Assembly: GCA_949742895.1 (NCBI GenBank)
Contig: CATJRT010000298.1
Coordinates: 1 to 19,937 of the forward strand
Source of the DNA: an uncultured Eubacteriales bacterium
GTDB lineage: Bacteria > Bacillota_A > Clostridia > Oscillospirales > Oscillospiraceae
Direction: 5' to 3'
Length of the DNA stretch: 19,937 nucleotides
Position numbers and translations under genes: made by a program
Notes under the pieces: generated by a model
The model's input: only the letters and a program-made list of their open reading frames with translations
What the model was told of the DNA's origin: nothing
Databases searched by the model: none
Shown: positions 1-8,013 of the stretch, piece by piece
Layout of the letters: the number at the start of each line of letters is the position of its first letter
How positions within the stretch are numbered: position 1 is the stretch's first letter

Positions 1-404
1 AGGACGGCGAAACGGTCAGGCGGCACACCGGGCGCATCCTGCTGGCAGAGGACAACGAGCTGAACCAGGAGATCGCTATCTCCATCCTGATGGAAGCGGG
101 ATTTTCGATTGAGGTGGCTGAAAACGGGCAGATTGCCGTGGATATGCTGAAAAGCTCCCAGCCGGGATACTTTGACCTGGTGCTGATGGACGTACAGATG
201 CCGGTGATGGACGGCCATGCCGCAGCCCGTGCCATCCGGGCCATGGAGGACAGGCGGCTGGCCTCCATCCCCATCCTGGCTATGACCGCCAACGCCTTTG
301 AAGAGGACCGGCAGGAGGCGCTGAACAGCGGTATGAACGGACATATCGCCAAGCCCATCGACGTGGCAAAACTACTGGATACGCTGGATGAAATTTTAAC
401 ATAA
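1..404 (+). CDS. hybrid histidine kinase, C-terminal receiver domain (5' partial)
   Basis: The gene enters from the left edge; codons run from base 3 and end at TAA 402-404. What is visible is one complete receiver (REC) domain. It has the acidic patch LLAEDN (bases 39-56), the phospho-acceptor Asp in LVLMDVQMPVMDG (codon 189-191), the Ser/Thr position in AMTAN, and the conserved Lys in AKPID near the end. It closely resembles the terminal REC domains of the two complete hybrid kinases downstream, and a short linker (DGETVRRHTG) precedes it, so it is most likely the tail of another hybrid kinase. A stand-alone response regulator is possible but less likely, because the linker stays open to the edge with no start codon at the domain boundary. 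The next gene starts 42 nt downstream, so the two are probably co-transcribed. Confidence 0.85.
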   Translation, partial: DGETVRRHTGRILLAEDNELNQEIAISILMEAGFSIEVAENGQIAVDMLKSSQPGYFDLVLMDVQMPVMDGHAAARAIRAMEDRRLASIPILAMTANAFEEDRQEALNSGMNGHIAKPIDVAKLLDTLDEILT

Positions 405-446
405 GCTATGCCGGCGGTATACTGGACCCTGGAAGGAGAAGCGCGT

Positions 447-2663
447 ATGTATGATCGGGACCGGGCGCATCATTTCGTGGAGCATATTCTGGAGCTGCAA
501 GGCTTCCTTCAAGAAAATCAGATGGAGCTGGACCAGATCGCCCTCCCGGACGGGCGGGAGGCGTTGCTGTCTCTTCCGGATGCCGGCCGCTTTTTGAGCA
601 CGCACGAGATGGTCCGGTTCATGGACGAGATGCCCGGCGGCTTCCTCATCTATTACGCCGGAGGCGGCGAGGAGATCGTATATGCCAACCGGGCGGCGCT
701 GCGGATCTTCCTGTGCGACACAATGGCCCAGTTCCGGGAGCTGACAGGGGGGTCTTTCCGGGGGCTGGTCCACCCGGAGGACCTGGAGCAGGTGGAGCAG
801 AGCATCCAGAGCCAGCTCTCCACCGCAGGGGACCTGGACTACGTGGAATACCGCATCGTCCGCAGGGACGGCGCGGTGCGCTGGATCGAGGACTACGGGC
901 ACTGCGTCCGGGGAGAGTCTTTCCCGGATGTGTTCTATGTGTTCCTGGGGGACGCGACGGAAAAGCACGAGCGCCTGCTGGACGAGAGGCGGCAGGGGGA
1001 GCGGCAGCTTCGGGCCGTTATGGAGGAGCATGACCGGGAACGGGCTGTGTTGGATCAGGAGCACCTGCGCCGCCTGGAGGTCATCGAAGGGCTGGGGATG
1101 AGCTATGACTCCATCTTCTATGTTGACCTGGATGTGGACCTGATCCAGCCCTACCGGCTGAGCAGCCGGAGTGGGCCGCTGTTCAGGGAGCGGATGGAGA
1201 CGCGCCGGCTGAGCCAGACGATGGAAGATTACCTGAACGCCTGGGTCCACCCGGAGGACCGAGAGCTTTTTTCCCAGGCCATCCAGCCGGGACACCTGCG
1301 CAAGAGGCTGGTGGAGGAGAAGGTCCTTTGCGTCAACTTCCGGGTGGTGGACGGTGAAGAGACGCAATACCTGCAAGTGCGGGTTGTGGATGTGGGACGG
1401 CAGGGGCATACGGGCCAGCTTGTGATGGGCTTCCGCCGGGTAGACCAAGAGTTACAGCGGGAGCTGGAGCAGAAGCAGATGCTGGCAGAGGCGCTGGAAA
1501 GAGCCCAGCAGGCCATCAGCGCAAAGGACATCTTTCTGTCCAATATGTCCCACGATATGCGCACCCCGCTTAACGCCATTTTTGGCTTTTCCACCCTGGC
1601 CCGGCAGAACGTGGGGGACCAGGAGGCGGTGCTGCGCTACCTGAGCCGGATCGAGACGTCCGGCAGGCAGCTTCTGGACCTCATCAGTAAGGTGCTGGAG
1701 TTTTCCCAGACGGAGTCCGGCGGGGCTAAGACGGTGGAGGAGGAATGCGACCTCATCGAGGTCATTGAGGAGACCTATGAATTCCTGCGGCCTCAAGCGT
1801 TGGAAAAGGACATTGACTTTACTGTGGACTGCACAGGTGTGCTCCACCGTGCGGTGCTGGGCGACCGGGAGAAGTTGGGACAGCTTTTGATGTACCTGGC
1901 CAATAACGCCTTGACCTACACCGACCCGGGGGGCAGAGTGACCATCACGGCCCAGGAGCTGGGGGAGCAGAACGGACGGTATGCCCTCTACCGACTGGCG
2001 GTGGAGGACACCGGCATCGGCGTCAGCGAGGAGTTTTTGGAGCGCATCTTTGAGCCCTTCACACGGGAGCGGAACACCACCCTCAGCGGCGTCCACGGCA
2101 TCGGCCTGGGGCTGACCATTGCGAAAAACATCGTGGAGCTGATGAACGGAACCATCGACGTGAAGAGCCAGGTGGGCAAGGGCAGCACCTTCGCCGCTAC
2201 CCTTCGCTTCCGCCTCCAGACCCAGGAGGAGCAGTCCGGGGAGCCAGAGCTTGCGCCCCAGGCGGACCGGAAAAGCATCTTGCTGGTGGAGGACAACGAG
2301 ATCAACTTGGAGATTGAAACAGAAATCTTACAGGAGCTGGGCTTTGCTGTGGACATGGCAGAGGACGGGAGCATCGCGGTGGAGAAGCTGAAGCAGGCGG
2401 GGCCAGGACGGTACGACCTGGTGCTGATGGATATCCAGATGCCGGTGATGGACGGCTGGCAGGCGGCCCGGGCCATCCGAGCCCTGCCCGATCCGGCTCT
2501 GGCCCGGATACCGATCATCGCCCTGTCCGCCAACGTGTTTGACAGCGATATACGCCGCTCCGAGGAGAGCGGCATGGACGCGCACCTGCCCAAGCCGCTG
2601 GACGTGCCCCAGCTTTTGGAGGCCATCGAAGCCTTGGACGGCAGGCAGGTCCGCAGGATCTGA
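447..2663 (+). CDS. soluble PAS-PAS hybrid sensor histidine kinase/response regulator
   Basis: This is a cytoplasmic hybrid kinase of about 738 residues with no signal peptide or membrane segment. The order is: N-terminal helix; PAS_3-like domain (about 60-175, with HPED and WIEDYG); coiled-coil linker; second PAS-like domain (about 220-335, again with HPED); dimerisation/phospho-acceptor domain with SHDMRTPLN (His at about 369); ATPase domain with N-box LANNAL, EDTGIGV, FEPFTR and GIGLGL; and a C-terminal REC with LVEDNE, LMDIQMPVMDG (Asp about 662) and LPKPLD. All catalytic residues are present. An ATG at 408 is in frame, but the start at 447 is preferred: GGAAGGAG at 431-438 lies 8 nt before it, whereas 408 lies 3 nt after the previous stop with no good site. 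It probably senses a cytosolic or membrane-permeant signal and passes phosphate through its REC to the HPt protein downstream. The ligand is unknown. Confidence 0.93.
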   Translation: MYDRDRAHHFVEHILELQGFLQENQMELDQIALPDGREALLSLPDAGRFLSTHEMVRFMDEMPGGFLIYYAGGGEEIVYANRAALRIFLCDTMAQFRELTGGSFRGLVHPEDLEQVEQSIQSQLSTAGDLDYVEYRIVRRDGAVRWIEDYGHCVRGESFPDVFYVFLGDATEKHERLLDERRQGERQLRAVMEEHDRERAVLDQEHLRRLEVIEGLGMSYDSIFYVDLDVDLIQPYRLSSRSGPLFRERMETRRLSQTMEDYLNAWVHPEDRELFSQAIQPGHLRKRLVEEKVLCVNFRVVDGEETQYLQVRVVDVGRQGHTGQLVMGFRRVDQELQRELEQKQMLAEALERAQQAISAKDIFLSNMSHDMRTPLNAIFGFSTLARQNVGDQEAVLRYLSRIETSGRQLLDLISKVLEFSQTESGGAKTVEEECDLIEVIEETYEFLRPQALEKDIDFTVDCTGVLHRAVLGDREKLGQLLMYLANNALTYTDPGGRVTITAQELGEQNGRYALYRLAVEDTGIGVSEEFLERIFEPFTRERNTTLSGVHGIGLGLTIAKNIVELMNGTIDVKSQVGKGSTFAATLRFRLQTQEEQSGEPELAPQADRKSILLVEDNEINLEIETEILQELGFAVDMAEDGSIAVEKLKQAGPGRYDLVLMDIQMPVMDGWQAARAIRALPDPALARIPIIALSANVFDSDIRRSEESGMDAHLPKPLDVPQLLEAIEALDGRQVRRI

Positions 2664-2677
2664 ACTGGGTATGACGG

Positions 2678-2703
2678 CGGCGGGGCGCGGCATGGCCCCG
2701 CCG
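2678..2703 (+). other. GC-rich intercistronic hairpin
   Basis: CGGCGGGGC (2678-2686) pairs perfectly with GCCCCGCCG (2695-2703) around an 8-nt loop. No T-run follows, so it is not a normal intrinsic terminator. It lies between the soluble hybrid kinase and the c-di-GMP enzyme gene and may limit read-through or protect mRNA ends. Confidence 0.6.
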
Positions 2704-2734
2704 GCAGATATAAGAACGGAGGACGTGAATTCCC

Positions 2735-4855
2735 ATGAGCGAAAAGCGGGCCAATAAGGCCAAAATTCTGATTGTGGACGATTCGGAGATGAACCGGGCC
2801 ATTTTGGCGGATATGCTGGAGGACGACTATGAGATTCTGGAGGCGGAAAACGGTGTGCAGGGCGTGACCGTGATCCAGCAGCATATCGCGGAGTTGTCCC
2901 TGGTGTTGCTGGACATTGTGATGCCGGAGATGGACGGTTTCGGCGTACTGGAGGCCATGAACCAGTACCATTGGATTGAGGATCTGCCTGTCATCATGAT
3001 CTCGGCGGAGAGCGGATCCAGCCATGTGGAGCGGGCCTATGAGCTGGGTGCGACGGACTTCGTCAGCCGGCCCTTTGACCCTCTGATTGTCCACCGCCGG
3101 GTGATCAACACCATCCTGCTCTACGCCAAGCAGAAAAAGCTCATTGGTTTGGTGGCTGACCAGATTTACGAAAAAGAGCAGCGCAGTAGCCTGATGATCG
3201 ATATACTCAGCCATATTGTGGAGTTCCGCAACTGCGAAAGCGGCAACCATGTGCTGCGGGTACGCACCATCACCGACCTGCTGCTGCGGTGGCTGGCCCA
3301 GCGGGACAGCAGCTACCAGCTCTCCAAGGCGGACATATCCGTCATTGCCGACGCCTCAGCCCTTCATGACATTGGCAAGATCGCCGTGGATGAGAAGGTG
3401 CTCAATAAGCCGGGCAAGCTTACACCCGAGGAATTTGAGCATATCAAGACCCACACTGTGGTGGGTGGGCAGATGCTGCGGGATATGCCCATCCACCAGG
3501 GGGAGCGCTTGGTGGAGGTGGCTTACGAGATTTGCCGCTGGCACCACGAGCGGTATGACGGGAGGGGCTATCCTGACGGGTTGGTGGGGGACACCATCCC
3601 AATTTCCGCCCAGGTGGTGGCTCTGGCCGACGTGTATGACGCGCTCACCAGTGAGCGGGTGTATAAGCCGGCCTTCTCCCATGAGCAGGCGGTGAACATG
3701 ATCGTGGAGGGAAAGTGCGGTGTGTTCAACCCCAAGCTGCTCAACTGTCTGGCGGAGATATCGGATACCCTCAAAACCGAGCTGGAAAACAACACTCACG
3801 CCCGGCGCAGCCAGCAGGAGATGCGCAACGTAGCCGAGGAGATGCTCCGCCACGAGGAGCTGACCGCCTCCGAGCGAACCCTTCAGCTCCTGGAGCACGA
3901 GCGGATGAAGTACAGCTTCTTTGCCGCCCTTACCGAGGAAATCCAGTTTGAGTACACCCTCCAGCCGCCTATGCTCACTCTGACGGCCTGGGGAGCGGAG
4001 CGGCTGGGTGTTCCGGAAATCATGATGGACCCGGTGAACGATGAAAGAACCCTGATGCTCATCGACCGGGCGGATTTGCAAAAGCTGACGGATGATCTGC
4101 GCAGCACCAGCCCCGGCAGTCCGGTGGTAACCTGCGACTGTCAGGTAAACTACAGCGGGGATCTGCGTTGGTCCCGCATTATTGCCCGGGCCACTTGGTC
4201 CTCCGACGAGCCGCCCCGGTACATGGGCTGCATCGGAAAGGCTATGGATATACATAATTCCCGCCTCAAGCTGGAGAGCTTGGAGCGGCAGGCGTCCCAC
4301 GATGGGCTGACCGGCCTGCTCAACCATGCATATGCCAGGAAGCGCATCCTGGAGCGGCTGGAGGAGCGGCCTGACGGACGGTATGCCTTGGCTATCCTGG
4401 ACCTGGACCACTTCAAGTCTGCCAATGATACCTACGGGCATATGTTTGGCGACGAGGTGCTCAAGCACCTGGCAGACCTGCTGCGCAGCAGCGCCCGCGG
4501 CGGCGACATTGCCGCCAGAGTGGGTGGGGATGAGTTCTTGATTTTCCTGGAGTACAAGACTGACCTGGAGCCGGCGGTGAAGCGGATATACAACAAGCTG
4601 GCCAGCGGGCGCTACCAGGAATTTGATTTCTCCGTCAGCATGGGCGTGGCCATGACGGAGACGGTGGGGACGGATTACGATGCGCTATTCCACGCCGCCG
4701 ACCAGACCCTTTATACAGTTAAGCAGTCCGGCCGGGGGCACTACCGCTTTTACAGTGAAGGGATGGAGCAGGCGCTGTCCGCTGTGAGTCCCATCGACGG
4801 CAGCGCGGACGAAAACAGCGCCGGAGCAACGACACATGAGGAGGAGCAGGTATGA
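2735..4855 (+). CDS. REC-HD-GYP-PAS-GGDEF response regulator, predicted bifunctional c-di-GMP enzyme
   Basis: The protein has 706 residues and is soluble. Residues 10-125 are a REC domain (VDD at 14-16, phospho-acceptor Asp60 in LLDIVMPEMDG). Residues about 150-345 are an HD-GYP phosphodiesterase: HDIGK at 211-215, His240, HH at 270-271, DGRGYP at 275-280, and ALADVYDALTSERVYK from 296. Residues about 395-505 look like a PAS fold. Residues about 515-675 are a GGDEF diguanylate cyclase: LDLDHFK, RVGGDEF (GGDEF 597-601) and an RGGD inhibitory-site motif (588-591) exactly five residues before GGDEF. Both active sites look intact, so it could make and break cyclic di-GMP, with REC phosphorylation setting the balance. 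ACGGAGGA (2716-2723) precedes the ATG at somewhat long spacing. The stop overlaps the HPt gene by ATGA. Which activity dominates cannot be read from sequence. Confidence 0.93.
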   Translation: MSEKRANKAKILIVDDSEMNRAILADMLEDDYEILEAENGVQGVTVIQQHIAELSLVLLDIVMPEMDGFGVLEAMNQYHWIEDLPVIMISAESGSSHVERAYELGATDFVSRPFDPLIVHRRVINTILLYAKQKKLIGLVADQIYEKEQRSSLMIDILSHIVEFRNCESGNHVLRVRTITDLLLRWLAQRDSSYQLSKADISVIADASALHDIGKIAVDEKVLNKPGKLTPEEFEHIKTHTVVGGQMLRDMPIHQGERLVEVAYEICRWHHERYDGRGYPDGLVGDTIPISAQVVALADVYDALTSERVYKPAFSHEQAVNMIVEGKCGVFNPKLLNCLAEISDTLKTELENNTHARRSQQEMRNVAEEMLRHEELTASERTLQLLEHERMKYSFFAALTEEIQFEYTLQPPMLTLTAWGAERLGVPEIMMDPVNDERTLMLIDRADLQKLTDDLRSTSPGSPVVTCDCQVNYSGDLRWSRIIARATWSSDEPPRYMGCIGKAMDIHNSRLKLESLERQASHDGLTGLLNHAYARKRILERLEERPDGRYALAILDLDHFKSANDTYGHMFGDEVLKHLADLLRSSARGGDIAARVGGDEFLIFLEYKTDLEPAVKRIYNKLASGRYQEFDFSVSMGVAMTETVGTDYDALFHAADQTLYTVKQSGRGHYRFYSEGMEQALSAVSPIDGSADENSAGATTHEEEQV

Positions 4856-5214
4856 CGCTGAAGGAATGCTATGCCGCCATGGGCGGCGATTACGACGAGG
4901 CTATGGGCCGGCTGCGCAGCGAGCGGCTGGTGCAGAAGTTTGTGCTGAAGTTTCTCGACGACGGCAGCTATGAGCTGCTATGCGCTTCCATAGAGGAGAA
5001 GAACTATCCGGAGGCGTTCCGCGCCGCCCATACCATTAAGGGCATGTGCCAGAACCTGGCCTTCAGCCGGCTGTTGGAATCCAGCAGCCAGCTTAGCGAG
5101 GCACTGCGCCACGGCTATACGCCGGAGGCAGACGACCTGGCAGAACAGGTGAAGGAGGACTATCTGGCCACGGCTGACGCCATTCGGGCATTTCAGAAGG
5201 GGCTGGAAGCATGA
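4852..5214 (+). CDS. stand-alone HPt phosphotransfer protein
   Basis: This is a small helical protein of 120 residues with the HPt signature: His60 in AAHTIKGMCQNL, followed by helical heptad-like segments to the end. HPt proteins shuttle phosphate from the receiver domain of a hybrid kinase to the receiver of a final response regulator; they have no catalysis of their own. Its ATG overlaps the stop of the c-di-GMP enzyme gene, and its stop overlaps the ATG of the membrane hybrid kinase (ATGA both times), so the three are translationally coupled. GAGGAG at 4841-4846 supplies the ribosome binding site. It probably links the hybrid kinases here to the REC domain of the HD-GYP/GGDEF protein, which is inference from gene order. 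Other partners elsewhere in the genome are possible. Confidence 0.9.
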   Translation: MTLKECYAAMGGDYDEAMGRLRSERLVQKFVLKFLDDGSYELLCASIEEKNYPEAFRAAHTIKGMCQNLAFSRLLESSSQLSEALRHGYTPEADDLAEQVKEDYLATADAIRAFQKGLEA

Positions 5215-7766
5215 AAAACAAGACGACGCGGTTCCTCATAGTCAGCCTGTGTATGGTGGCGGTGCTGTGTGTGATCGTGTTCTCTGTCCTGGCCGTGGTT
5301 ATGAGCCGGAGCAGCGCGGATACCATCAGCGAGGTAGGCACGCTTTACATGACCGGGGTCAGCGAACGCGTTACCATGCACTTTGAGACCATTATCGATT
5401 ACCGCCTGTCTCAGGCGGAGGGACTGATCCGGGACTACCCGGCCGGTAGCGGGAACACAGAGGACCTGCGCCATCGGCTTGCCGACGCCGCTACGACCCA
5501 GGATATGCCCCACTTGGCGCTGTACTCCGCCGGGGGCGAGTTTGACGTTATCTGCGGTGGACCGCTCCAGGTGACCGACCCGGAGCCGTTTATGGCCTCC
5601 ATGCGTGAAGGGGAGGAGAAGGTGGCGGTGGGCACCAATGCCGAGGGGCAGAACATCGTGCTGCTGGGTGTGCCCGCCGACTACGAAATGCAGGACGGTA
5701 CACGGTCTGTTGCCTTGGTGGCCGGGATATCCGTGGACTATTTCAAGGACATCCTGGCCCTGGACGAGGAGGAGGCCCTGATGTACTCCCATGTGATCCG
5801 GCGGGACGGGAGCTTCGTCATCCGCAGCGGTGACGCGTACCGCGATAACTATTTTGACCGTCTTTCCGCGTTTTTCGACGGTGAGCCAGGGGGGGGGGCG
5901 GTGGTGGACGGCCTGAAAGCAGCCATGGCGGCGGATCAGCCCTTCTCCGCCGTGCTGGAGGCGGGAGAACGGCGGCACCTTTACTGCGTGGGCCTGCCCC
6001 ACTCTGAGTGGTATCTGGTGACGGTAATGCCCTATGGCGAGCTGGACGAGGCGGTGACTGGTTTGAGCGATCGGTGGATGGTTTTGGTGTTCAGCGGCTG
6101 CGGGGCCATTCTGGCGGCGCTGCTGTGGGTGTTTTTCCGGTATTTCGGGCTGACCCGGCAGCAGCTCCGGGAGGTGGAGGAGGCCCGCCGGGCGGCGGTG
6201 GAGGCCCAGCAGGCTGCTGAGCAGGCCAGCCGCGCCAAGGGCGAATTCCTGTCCAACATGAGCCACGATATCCGCACGCCCATGAACGCGATTGTGGGTA
6301 TGACCGCCATTGCTACGGCCAATATCGACAATAAGGAGCAGGTGCGCCACTGCCTGAAAAAGATCACCTTGTCCAGCAAGCACCTGCTGGGTCTTATCAA
6401 CGACGTGCTGGATATGTCCAAGATCGAGAGCGGCAAGTTGACGCTCAATGTGGACCGGGTCTCCCTGCGGGAGGTTATGGAGAGCATGGTGAACATCGTC
6501 CAGCCCCAGGTGAAGGCCAAGCGCCAGCGCTTCGATGTGTCCATCCATGACATCGTTGCCGAGGAGGTGTGTTGCGATGGGGTGCGGCTGAACCAGGTGC
6601 TGTTGAATTTCCTGTCCAACGCCATCAAGTTTACCCCGGACGGCGGCAAGATCCATGTAGTCATGTTCGAGGAGGACTCTCCCAAGGGAGAGGAGTATGT
6701 GCGCATCCACATCCATGTGAGGGATAACGGGATCGGCATGACGCCGGAATTCAAGGAGAAGATTTTCGAATCCTTTACGCGGGAGGACAGTGCCCGCGTC
6801 CATAAGACCGAGGGCACCGGCCTGGGTATGGCCATCACGAAGTACATCATAGACACCATGGGCGGTGTTATCGAGGTGGACAGCGAGTTGGGCCACGGCA
6901 GCGAGTTCCGGGTGACGCTGGACCTGGAAAAGGTCCAGGAGCGGGAGGAGGATATGATTCTCCCGGAGTGGAATATGCTGGTGGTGGACGACGACCAGCA
7001 GCTCTGCGAGAGCACTGTTAATGCCCTGGCTTCCATCGGAATCAAGGCGGATTGGACCCTGGACGGCGAGAGTGCCGTGGCCATGGTGACGCAGCGGCAC
7101 AACAGGCGGGATGACTATCAGATCATCCTCCTGGATTGGAAGCTGCCCGGTATGGACGGTATTGAGACTGCCAAGAAGCTTCGGGAGGAGCTGGGGGATG
7201 ACGTACCCATCCTGCTCATCTCCGCCTACGATTGGGGTGAAATCGAGGATGAGGCCAAGGCGGCGGGCATCACCGGGTTTATCTCTAAACCGCTGTTCAA
7301 GTCCACTCTGTTCTATGGTCTGCGGCAGTTCGCCGGCCTGGCCGCCAATACTGCGGAGGAGCGGCAGGAGGGGGAGGACCGGCTGGAGGGCCGGCGCATC
7401 CTGTTGGCGGAGGATAACGACCTGAATTGGGAAATTGCCGAAGAGCTGCTCGGCGAGGCGGGTCTGACGCTGGAGCGGGCGGAAAACGGTCAGATCTGTG
7501 TGGATATGTTCCAGGCTGCCCCGACGGGGAGATATGATGCGATATTGATGGATATCCGTATGCCGGTGATGAACGGCTACGAGGCGACCCGGGCCATTCG
7601 CAGGCTGGACAGGCCGGACGCAGACATCCCCATCATCGCCATGACGGCAGACGCCTTTTCTGAGGACATTCAAAAGGCGTTGGACTGCGGGATGAACGCC
7701 CATATCGCTAAGCCTATTGATGTGCGGGAGGTCGTGCGCCTGCTGGGTAAATTCATCCGGACATAA
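5211..7766 (+). CDS. membrane hybrid histidine kinase with extracellular sensor and two receiver domains
   Basis: The protein has 851 residues. TM1 is about 8-31 and TM2 about 289-313, enclosing an extracellular segment of about 255 residues that fits a Cache-like ligand-binding domain (fold inferred from topology, not motif). A coiled coil (314-345) leads to the phospho-acceptor domain (SHDIRTPMN, His352), the ATPase domain (LSNAIKF near 470, RDNGIGM near 505, GTGLGM near 535-540), REC1 (VVDDD 591-595, Asp642 in LLDWKLPGMDG, SKPL) and REC2 (LLAEDN 731-736, Asp781 in LMDIRMPVMNG, AKPID). All catalytic residues are present. The start is fixed by the ATGA overlap with the HPt gene and AGAAGGGG at 5195-5202. 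Oddity: a run of 10 G (5889-5898) encodes Gly227-Gly229 and the first base of Ala230, so one-base slippage would truncate the protein before TM2. It is the last gene before the terminator. Confidence 0.94.
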   Translation: MKNKTTRFLIVSLCMVAVLCVIVFSVLAVVMSRSSADTISEVGTLYMTGVSERVTMHFETIIDYRLSQAEGLIRDYPAGSGNTEDLRHRLADAATTQDMPHLALYSAGGEFDVICGGPLQVTDPEPFMASMREGEEKVAVGTNAEGQNIVLLGVPADYEMQDGTRSVALVAGISVDYFKDILALDEEEALMYSHVIRRDGSFVIRSGDAYRDNYFDRLSAFFDGEPGGGAVVDGLKAAMAADQPFSAVLEAGERRHLYCVGLPHSEWYLVTVMPYGELDEAVTGLSDRWMVLVFSGCGAILAALLWVFFRYFGLTRQQLREVEEARRAAVEAQQAAEQASRAKGEFLSNMSHDIRTPMNAIVGMTAIATANIDNKEQVRHCLKKITLSSKHLLGLINDVLDMSKIESGKLTLNVDRVSLREVMESMVNIVQPQVKAKRQRFDVSIHDIVAEEVCCDGVRLNQVLLNFLSNAIKFTPDGGKIHVVMFEEDSPKGEEYVRIHIHVRDNGIGMTPEFKEKIFESFTREDSARVHKTEGTGLGMAITKYIIDTMGGVIEVDSELGHGSEFRVTLDLEKVQEREEDMILPEWNMLVVDDDQQLCESTVNALASIGIKADWTLDGESAVAMVTQRHNRRDDYQIILLDWKLPGMDGIETAKKLREELGDDVPILLISAYDWGEIEDEAKAAGITGFISKPLFKSTLFYGLRQFAGLAANTAEERQEGEDRLEGRRILLAEDNDLNWEIAEELLGEAGLTLERAENGQICVDMFQAAPTGRYDAILMDIRMPVMNGYEATRAIRRLDRPDADIPIIAMTADAFSEDIQKALDCGMNAHIAKPIDVREVVRLLGKFIRT
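5889..5898 (+). repeat. homopolymeric G10 tract inside sensor kinase gene
   Basis: Ten consecutive G residues lie in the part of the hybrid kinase gene that encodes the extracellular domain. Other G-runs I noticed in the window are about 6 long. Removing one G puts TGA at 5914-5916 in frame, and adding one G puts TGA at 6005-6007 in frame; both come before TM2 and the kinase core. Tracts of this length are typical slippage-prone contingency sites. Confidence 0.8.
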
Positions 7767-7770
7767 CATG

Positions 7771-7803
7771 AAATCCCCCCAGCATTTGCCGGGGGGATTT
7801 TAT
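7771..7803 (+). terminator. intrinsic terminator of the signal-transduction cluster
   Basis: AAATCCCCCC (7771-7780) pairs perfectly with GGGGGGATTT (7791-7800) around a 10-nt loop, followed by TTTTAT. It starts 4 nt after the TAA of the membrane hybrid kinase, so it separates that operon from the flagellar one. Confidence 0.88.
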
Positions 7804-7873
7804 GTATGGATGCGGATAAAATTGGAAGATGTGGCTCCTCTATTACAGAATAAAATAAAACAGGCGCAAAATG

Positions 7874-7888
7874 CTGAAAAAATTTCAG
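7874..7888. promoter_or_regulatory. perfect short palindrome, possible operator
   Basis: CTGAAA (7874-7879) and TTTCAG (7883-7888) are perfect inverted copies separated by AAA. It sits about 60 bp upstream of the predicted flagellar -35 box, a common place for an activator or repressor site. No regulator is identified, and the AT-rich context makes a chance match possible. Confidence 0.35.
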
Positions 7889-7934
7889 AATCTGGACAGG
7901 GTGAGGTTCTTTTCATAAAAAGGCACCAGATTTT
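7887..7934. repeat. 9-bp inverted repeat upstream of the flagellar promoter
   Basis: AGAATCTGG (7887-7895) can pair with CCAGATTTT (7926-7934), eight Watson-Crick pairs and one G-T, across a 30-nt spacer. It ends 14 bp before the -35 box. It could be a two-half-site operator, or a hairpin if an upstream promoter reads through. Function is not shown by the sequence. Confidence 0.35.
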
Positions 7935-7948
7935 CACAAAGAAAGGTC

Positions 7949-7977
7949 TTGTGTTTTTTGCTTTGCTGTGATACAAT
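7949..7977 (+). promoter_or_regulatory. sigma-A type promoter with extended -10, predicted flagellar operon promoter
   Basis: The -35 box is TTGTGT (7949-7954), then a 17-bp spacer, then the -10 box TACAAT (7972-7977) preceded by TG at 7969-7970, giving the extended -10 form TGATACAAT. It is the best promoter match in the 480-bp gap. Transcription would start near 7984, leaving a leader of about 260 nt before flgB. No sigma-D/sigma-28 or sigma-54 pattern was found nearby. Confidence 0.6.
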
Positions 7978-8013
7978 AAACAAAATTCGCGGTCATGCAC
8001 AGAGAAGACAGGA

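Noticed and set aside
408..446. Upstream start for the soluble hybrid kinase
   Set aside because: No ribosome binding site before 408, whereas GGAAGGAG precedes the ATG at 447.
5193..7769. 858-residue open frame on the minus strand opposite the membrane hybrid kinase
   Set aside because: It mirrors the plus-strand gene almost exactly, is rich in His, Leu, Gln and Pro with no recognisable domain, and the plus strand carries full kinase and receiver motifs. It is a codon-bias shadow.
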